A stretch of 10,813 nt of DNA from Oscillospiraceae bacterium (GTDB taxonomy: Bacteria > Bacillota > Clostridia > Oscillospirales > Acutalibacteraceae), in NCBI GenBank assembly GCA_029013165.1, contig JAQXMV010000232.1, positions 1-10,813 on the forward strand, given 5' to 3'. Shown here piece by piece: positions 7,757-10,813 of this stretch. The position numbers and the translations under genes are program-made. Within the stretch, counting starts at the first letter, position 1. Each line of letters starts with the position of its first letter. Below the pieces are notes generated by a model that was not told the origin of the DNA, did not search any database, and worked only from the letters and a program-made list of their open reading frames with translations.

Positions 7757-8845
7757 TCAAATGATCCGCCCGGCGTCCATGTGAAACTTTTTGCCGTTTT
7801 TCAGGTTTTTCACCGCCGAGGGATCACAGCAGGTAATGAAAACCTGCCACTGTCTGATATGGTTGAGAATATAATTCTGTCTCGTTTCGTCCAGCTCGCT
7901 CATGACATCGTCCAAAAGTGCCACGGGCTGCTGGGTGCTGAAGCTTCTGACCACGGCTGCTTCGCCTAATTTCAAGGCCAGCGCTGCGGAGCGCTGCTGG
8001 CCCTGGGAGCCGTAGGCTCTGGCCGCAAGGCCGTCTATTTTGATCAGCAGATCGTCACGGTGTGGACCTACTGAGGTGGAGCCGGTGAGAATATCATTTT
8101 GCCGCGCCGCCAAAAGCTGCTGCCGCAGTTCTTCATAGATTTCCTGCTTGTTCTGCGCCTCAGAGGGTTCCCGGCGGGAATAGGCAATTTCCAGCTTTTC
8201 TTTCCCCGAGGAAAGACCGGCGTAGATCTCGTCGGCATATTCCGAGAGCTTTCTGACATAGCCGTAGCGCTGACGGATAATTTCCGAGGCGAAAAAAGCG
8301 ATTCTGTCCTCCCAGACGTCTAAGGTGTCATAGAGTTCGGGACAGACCTTGATATCTTTGAGCAGAAAATTTCTCTGCATGAGTGCTTTGTTATACTGAG
8401 AAAGGGTCACGGCATATTTCGGCTTGAGCTGACTGACGGCAATATCGAGAAAACGCCGTCTTTCATAGGGGCCGTCCTTGACAAGGGACAGATGCACCGG
8501 AGAAAAGACCACGCACAGAAAACTGCCCATGAGCTGACCGGGGTTTTTTTTAATGCCGCCCAGATGAAATTTTCGCGAGTCAGCGATTTCCAGATGGGCA
8601 TTCTGTTCCCGGTCAAAGGCATAAAAATCCATGTCGAGAATGGACTTTGAGGCACCGAAAGAGATCATGTCCTTATCCCGTGAGCCGCGAAAGGAGCGGC
8701 AGCCGGTGAAAAGCCATATACTTTCCAGCAGATTGGTCTTTCCCTGGGCATTCTGGCCGTATATAATATTGGTTTCCCTGCAGGGCATAATTTCGCAGTG
8801 TTCGATGTTTCTGAAGTTTCGCACTTCCAGACGCTCTATATTCAT
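7757..8845 (-). CDS. recF: DNA replication and repair protein RecF
   Basis: RecF is an SMC/ABC-type ATPase that, with RecO and RecR, directs RecA loading at single-strand gaps and stalled forks. The 362-residue product begins MNIERLEVRNFRNIEHCE and has Walker A GQNAQGKT (30-37). Later come the family motif TSVGPHRDDL (about 257-266), the ABC signature region GSQGQQR (about 279-285), Walker B VALLDDV (about 308-314) and the D-loop SELDE (about 316-320). Length and motif order are normal. The ATG at 8845 has AGGGG about ten nt upstream, and the gene begins 19 bp after the S4-domain gene. Position after dnaN and before gyrB is conserved across Bacillota and fits a job at the replication fork. 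Confidence 0.97.
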   Translation of the reverse strand: MNIERLEVRNFRNIEHCEIMPCRETNIIYGQNAQGKTNLLESIWLFTGCRSFRGSRDKDMISFGASKSILDMDFYAFDREQNAHLEIADSRKFHLGGIKKNPGQLMGSFLCVVFSPVHLSLVKDGPYERRRFLDIAVSQLKPKYAVTLSQYNKALMQRNFLLKDIKVCPELYDTLDVWEDRIAFFASEIIRQRYGYVRKLSEYADEIYAGLSSGKEKLEIAYSRREPSEAQNKQEIYEELRQQLLAARQNDILTGSTSVGPHRDDLLIKIDGLAARAYGSQGQQRSAALALKLGEAAVVRSFSTQQPVALLDDVMSELDETRQNYILNHIRQWQVFITCCDPSAVKNLKNGKKFHMDAGRII

Positions 8846-8864
8846 TGATTGCTATCCCCTGAGC

Positions 8865-9107
8865 TTATCGGACAATGTGATAAATTGTCCTCTCAAATTC
8901 AAAGAAGTCTCCCTCGGCGAGCTTTCTGCCGCGGGCGCAGCAGACTTCGCCGCCGACCTTGACAAGACCCTCCTGAATGACATTTTTTGCCTGACCGCCG
9001 GTCATGACGGCGCCGGAGAGCTTGAGAGCCGCGTCGAGACGAATGGTTTCTGTTGTGATGAGAAGCTCTTTTTCAGGCTTTTTTGCTATTGATACTTTGA
9101 TTTTCAT
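8865..9107 (-). CDS. yaaA: S4-domain RNA-binding protein (YaaA/RlbA type)
   Basis: This 80-residue protein carries an S4 RNA-binding fold. IRLDAALKLSGAVMTGGQAKNVIQEGLVKVGGEVCCARGRKLAEGD (about 22-67) shows the family's LDAxLKLxG start, the TGGQAK helix, VxVNGEV-like turn and RGRKLxxGD ending. It corresponds to the small S4 protein encoded between dnaN and recF in B. subtilis and many other Bacillota. The RNA partner is not established from this sequence; roles in ribosome assembly or RNA binding have been suggested for the family. The ATG at 9107 has only a weak purine-rich site (GGTGAAAAG). The gap from dnaN is 38 bp, so it is probably cotranscribed with dnaN and recF. The gene symbol rests on synteny and family. 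Confidence 0.9.
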   Translation of the reverse strand: MKIKVSIAKKPEKELLITTETIRLDAALKLSGAVMTGGQAKNVIQEGLVKVGGEVCCARGRKLAEGDFFEFERTIYHIVR

Positions 9108-9145
9108 GGTTTTCTTTTCACCGCTATATAAAGTAGAATAAACTC

Positions 9146-10258
9146 TTATATTCTGATGGGCAGAATTAGGAAGAAGAAGCTGTCTCCCTCAAGAGGCGTG
9201 ATGATAATGGGCTGATTGGAGGAGCCCATCTCGATTTTGATTTCTTCTTCGTCGCAGACTTTCAGGGCGTCGAGCATGAAACGGTTATTGAAGCCGATCT
9301 CGATGTTGTTGCCCTCTATGTCTGCGGCCAGCTTGTCGCTGGCTGTTCCTACAGCTGTGACGCTGGAAAATTTCATGATGCCGTTTTCGATGACACAGCG
9401 CACGGGGCTGGAACGGTCGGTAATGATCAAAGAAGTTCTTTCGATACACTCGATGAGACTTCTGGTGGGCACGATAACCCGGGTGGAGTGGGTCATGGGA
9501 ATGGCCGCTTTGTAATCAATAAATTTGCCTTCCAGCAGACGGGAAATGATCTCATAGTCCCGATATTTAAAGACAATGTGGCGGTCACCGATATAGACCA
9601 CGATCTGACTGTCCTCGTCACCGCTGAGTTTCAGGATTTCTCCGAGGGTTTTTGCCGGAACGACAAAGTCTGCGGTCTTGTTTTCACTTTCGCTTTCTAA
9701 GGCGAAAGCGATTTCTTCACGGCGAATGGCAAGTCTTGCGCCGTCAACGGCTACGAGAACGATTTTGCCCTCACCAATATCAAACTTGACACCGGTGTGG
9801 ACGGGATTTCTTTCACTGGTGGAGACAGAAAAAATTGTCTTTTTGATCATGTCCTTGAGCAGTTCCAGCTCAATGGTGAAAGAGGTCGCTTTGTTGACGA
9901 CAGGCAGATCGGGATAATCCTCGGCTGAGGTACCGATGAGGGAATACTCTGTGTCGCCGCTTTTGATTTTGCTGATGTTTCTTTCGTCACATTCGATGGT
10001 GACGATGTCCTCAGGGGCCATTTTCAGAATGTCGCAGAGATTTCTCGCATTGAGGACGATCTTTCCGGCTTCGCCGACTTCGGCTTCGATTTTGGCGGTG
10101 GAGCCAACCTCGAGGTCATAGCCTGTGAGGGAAAGATTGTTTTCTGCGGCGTCGATGAGGATACCCTCAAGGGCCGGGATCGTAGATTTTCCGGAGACGG
10201 TTCTCTGGACATTCTGACATGCCCGGGAAAGCTCCGAGGTATTGCATTTGATTTTCAT
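9146..10258 (-). CDS. dnaN: DNA polymerase III beta subunit (sliding clamp)
   Basis: DnaN forms the ring-shaped dimer that tethers DNA polymerase III to DNA and binds many repair and replication partners. The 370-residue product starts MKIKCNTSELSRACQNVQRTVSGKSTIPALEGILID and ends in FFFLILPIRI, the expected C-terminal strand near the partner-binding pocket; its length equals the usual three-domain clamp. The ATG at 10258 has GAGGAG eight nt upstream. The frame stays open to a GTG at 10381, but that extension crosses the origin elements and encodes a hydrophobic, low-complexity stretch that is absent from clamps, so it is not coding. This is the first gene to the left of the origin and probably heads the run. 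Confidence 0.98.
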   Translation of the reverse strand: MKIKCNTSELSRACQNVQRTVSGKSTIPALEGILIDAAENNLSLTGYDLEVGSTAKIEAEVGEAGKIVLNARNLCDILKMAPEDIVTIECDERNISKIKSGDTEYSLIGTSAEDYPDLPVVNKATSFTIELELLKDMIKKTIFSVSTSERNPVHTGVKFDIGEGKIVLVAVDGARLAIRREEIAFALESESENKTADFVVPAKTLGEILKLSGDEDSQIVVYIGDRHIVFKYRDYEIISRLLEGKFIDYKAAIPMTHSTRVIVPTRSLIECIERTSLIITDRSSPVRCVIENGIMKFSSVTAVGTASDKLAADIEGNNIEIGFNNRFMLDALKVCDEEEIKIEMGSSNQPIIITPLEGDSFFFLILPIRI

Positions 10259-10260
10259 TG

Positions 10261-10341
10261 AAAAAACTCCTCGATAAAAATTATGATAAAAAGCATCAAA
10301 CTCAAAAATAACCAAAAATGAGAAAACAAGTAAAATAAAAA
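10261..10341. other. AT-rich tract, probable DNA unwinding element
   Basis: This stretch is almost entirely A and T, directly next to the TAG triplets and ending at the dnaN ribosome-binding site. In the B. subtilis model, strand opening spreads into AT-rich DNA next to the trio. It would also have to hold any dnaN promoter; I see no convincing -35/-10 pair at proper spacing. Confidence 0.65.
10267..10272 (-). promoter_or_regulatory. Ribosome-binding site deciding the dnaN start
   Basis: GAGGAG on the minus strand lies eight nt before ATG 10258. It fixes the 370-residue clamp start and argues against the in-frame extension to 10381. Confidence 0.85.
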
Positions 10342-10356
10342 TAGTAGTAGTAGTAG
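10342..10356 (-). other. DnaA-trio element, five perfect triplets
   Basis: Five uninterrupted TAG triplets on the plus strand (CTA x5 on the minus strand) lie between the AT-rich tract and a G/C run (10357-10361), which is followed at once by a DnaA-box-like site at 10362. Known DnaA-trios are repeats of 3'-(G/A)AT-5' bound by the DnaA filament on single-stranded DNA; this one is unusually regular. Confidence 0.82.
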
Positions 10357-10361
10357 AGGGG

Positions 10362-10379
10362 TGTGGAAATGCGGAAAAC
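10362..10379 (-). promoter_or_regulatory. Proximal DnaA-box pair (copy 1 of an 18-bp direct repeat)
   Basis: TGTGGAAAT (10362-10370; ATTTCCACA on the minus strand) matches TTATCCACA at seven of nine positions. It shares its last base with TGCGGAAAA (10370-10378), a weaker box-like site, giving two sites 8 bp apart beside the G/C run and trio. The 18-bp sequence recurs exactly at 10477-10494. Confidence 0.7.
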
Positions 10380-10397
10380 ACTTTCCAAGCCAGGTTT

Positions 10398-10406
10398 TGT
10401 GGGATT
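10398..10406 (-). promoter_or_regulatory. Weak DnaA-box-like site
   Basis: TGTGGGATT keeps only the TGTGG core of the DnaA box. It is listed because it lies 36 bp from the proximal box and 37 bp from the next one, in the same orientation. Confidence 0.3.
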
Positions 10407-10434
10407 TTCAGGCAAAACTGCAGCAGGAAAATTC

Positions 10435-10443
10435 TGTGGAAAC
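10435..10443 (-). promoter_or_regulatory. DnaA-box-like site
   Basis: TGTGGAAAC (GTTTCCACA on the minus strand) matches TTATCCACA at seven of nine positions, in the same orientation as the other sites. Confidence 0.5.
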
Positions 10444-10476
10444 TACCATATCATTCAACAACCCTCAAAACCAAAA

Positions 10477-10494
10477 TGTGGAAATGCGGAAAAC
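10477..10494 (-). promoter_or_regulatory. Distal DnaA-box pair (copy 2 of the 18-bp direct repeat)
   Basis: Exact copy of 10362-10379: TGTGGAAAT at 10477-10485 sharing a base with TGCGGAAAA at 10485-10493. Unlike copy 1 it has no adjacent G run or TAG triplets, so it may be a DnaA-loading rather than an unwinding site. Confidence 0.6.
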
Positions 10495-10498
10495 TCTC

Positions 10499-10526
10499 TG
10501 TGGAATGTGTAAAAAAGTGCGGAAAA
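10499..10526 (-). promoter_or_regulatory. Further degenerate DnaA-box-like sites
   Basis: TGTGGAATG (10499-10507), TGTGTAAAA (10506-10514) and a third TGCGGAAAA (10518-10526) follow copy 2 in the same orientation. Each alone is weak; the clustering is what makes them worth listing. Confidence 0.35.
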
Positions 10527-10569
10527 TCCACCCATTTTAAATATTAAAAAAGTCAATAAAAGTTTCGCT

Positions 10570-10634
10570 CAAGCCTTTTCAAAGGCTTGCGGGGTCAAGG
10601 GGCAGAGCCCTTTGTCGCGCATTGCAAAGCGCGA
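10570..10634. repeat. Cluster of three consecutive hairpins
   Basis: CAAGCCTTT/AAAGGCTTG (10570-10578/10581-10589, two-base loop), CAAGGGGC/GCCCTTTG (10596-10603/10607-10614, one G-T pair, loop AGA) and TCGCGC/GCGCGA (10615-10620/10629-10634) follow one another with little spacer. The sequence resembles, from memory, short palindromic repeats scattered through intergenic DNA of gut Clostridia; copy number here is unknown. It separates the DnaA-box cluster from the right-edge palindromes. Confidence 0.6.
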
Positions 10635-10706
10635 AATGCCATTTACTTTAAAACTAACACTGCGCAAACAGGAAAAAAATTATACTTCAATCAGCGCAGG
10701 AAGGGA

Positions 10707-10743
10707 GGTTTTATAAAAAATGCGGGGCATTTTTTATAAAACC
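10707..10743. repeat. Perfect 17-bp palindrome with a three-base loop
   Basis: GGTTTTATAAAAAATGC (10707-10723), loop GGG, and its exact reverse complement (10727-10743). The stem is AT-rich and lacks a following T-run on either strand, so it is not a typical terminator, although it would lie downstream of a minus-strand dnaA. Confidence 0.75.
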
Positions 10744-10745
10744 GT

Positions 10746-10770
10746 GGGAAACCCTCGCCGGGGGTTTCCC
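10746..10770. repeat. GGGAAACCC hairpin, possible dnaA terminator
   Basis: GGGAAACCC (10746-10754) and GGGTTTCCC (10762-10770) form a perfect 9-bp stem with a 7-nt loop, two bases from the preceding palindrome. Read on the minus strand it is followed by ACGG then TTTTAT, a short U-run that could give weak termination of a gene to the right, presumably dnaA. The remaining bases 10771-10813 show no gene. Confidence 0.5.
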
Positions 10771-10813
10771 GGTGAAAAGGGCAGATGATTTTTTGTAAAA
10801 GACGGAGTTATCC

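Larger units (their letters stand above)
10260..10535 (-). other. oriC: Candidate chromosomal replication origin (oriC, dnaN-proximal part)
   Basis: The region upstream of dnaN combines several same-orientation DnaA-box-like sites, a G/C run, a five-unit DnaA-trio and an AT-rich tract, in that order toward dnaN. B. subtilis has the equivalent module between dnaA and dnaN in the same orientation. DnaA bound at the boxes would extend along the trio on one strand and open the AT-rich DNA. None of the boxes is a perfect TTATCCACA, so the assignment rests on arrangement and gene context. The origin may continue past the right edge of the window. Confidence 0.85.

Noticed and set aside
10259..10381. 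In-frame N-terminal extension of dnaN to a GTG at 10381
   Set aside because: It would translate the AT-rich tract and the TAG repeat, and a strong ribosome-binding site precedes ATG 10258, which gives the normal clamp length.

Overview
The window looks like the replication-origin neighbourhood of a low-to-mid-GC Bacillota chromosome, most likely a gut-type Clostridia (Oscillospiraceae/Lachnospiraceae grade). This rests on gene order and protein character. Every gene lies on the minus strand. In transcription order they are dnaN, an S4-domain RNA-binding protein (yaaA/rlbA type), recF, remB (DUF370), gyrB, two small membrane proteins, gyrA and an LCP-family cell-wall ligase. Bacillus subtilis has the same order dnaN-yaaA-recF-remB-gyrB-gyrA. 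dnaA is not in the window; by synteny it should lie just past the right edge, also on the minus strand.

Right edge (10259-10813, no protein gene): the candidate origin. Read toward dnaN on the minus strand it holds several same-direction DnaA-box-like sites of the TTTCCACA type, a short G/C run (CCCCT), five perfect CTA triplets (TAG x5 on the plus strand), and then about 80 bp of very AT-rich DNA. This is the order of the basal origin unwinding module (DnaA boxes, GC cluster, DnaA-trio, AT-rich DNA) described in B. subtilis. Beyond it are two groups of hairpins: a three-hairpin repeat at 10570-10634 and a 17-bp perfect palindrome followed by a GGGAAACCC hairpin at 10707-10770.

Centre (1757-10258): the replication and topology genes are tightly packed (gaps of 2-63 bp) and read away from the origin, so on the leading strand. 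DnaN is the sliding clamp, RecF helps load RecA at gaps, and GyrB/GyrA relieve supercoils ahead of the fork. The unusual part is 4300-5387, where two YcxB-like membrane proteins sit between gyrB and gyrA and are probably translationally coupled.

Left edge: the LCP protein gene (380-1702) follows gyrA. Past its stop is a roughly 220-bp, very GC-rich array of tandem hairpins (82-301) bounded by an 8-bp inverted repeat. It is compositionally unlike its AT-richer flanks and may be a small non-coding repeat element. No tRNA, rRNA, CRISPR array or transposase was seen.
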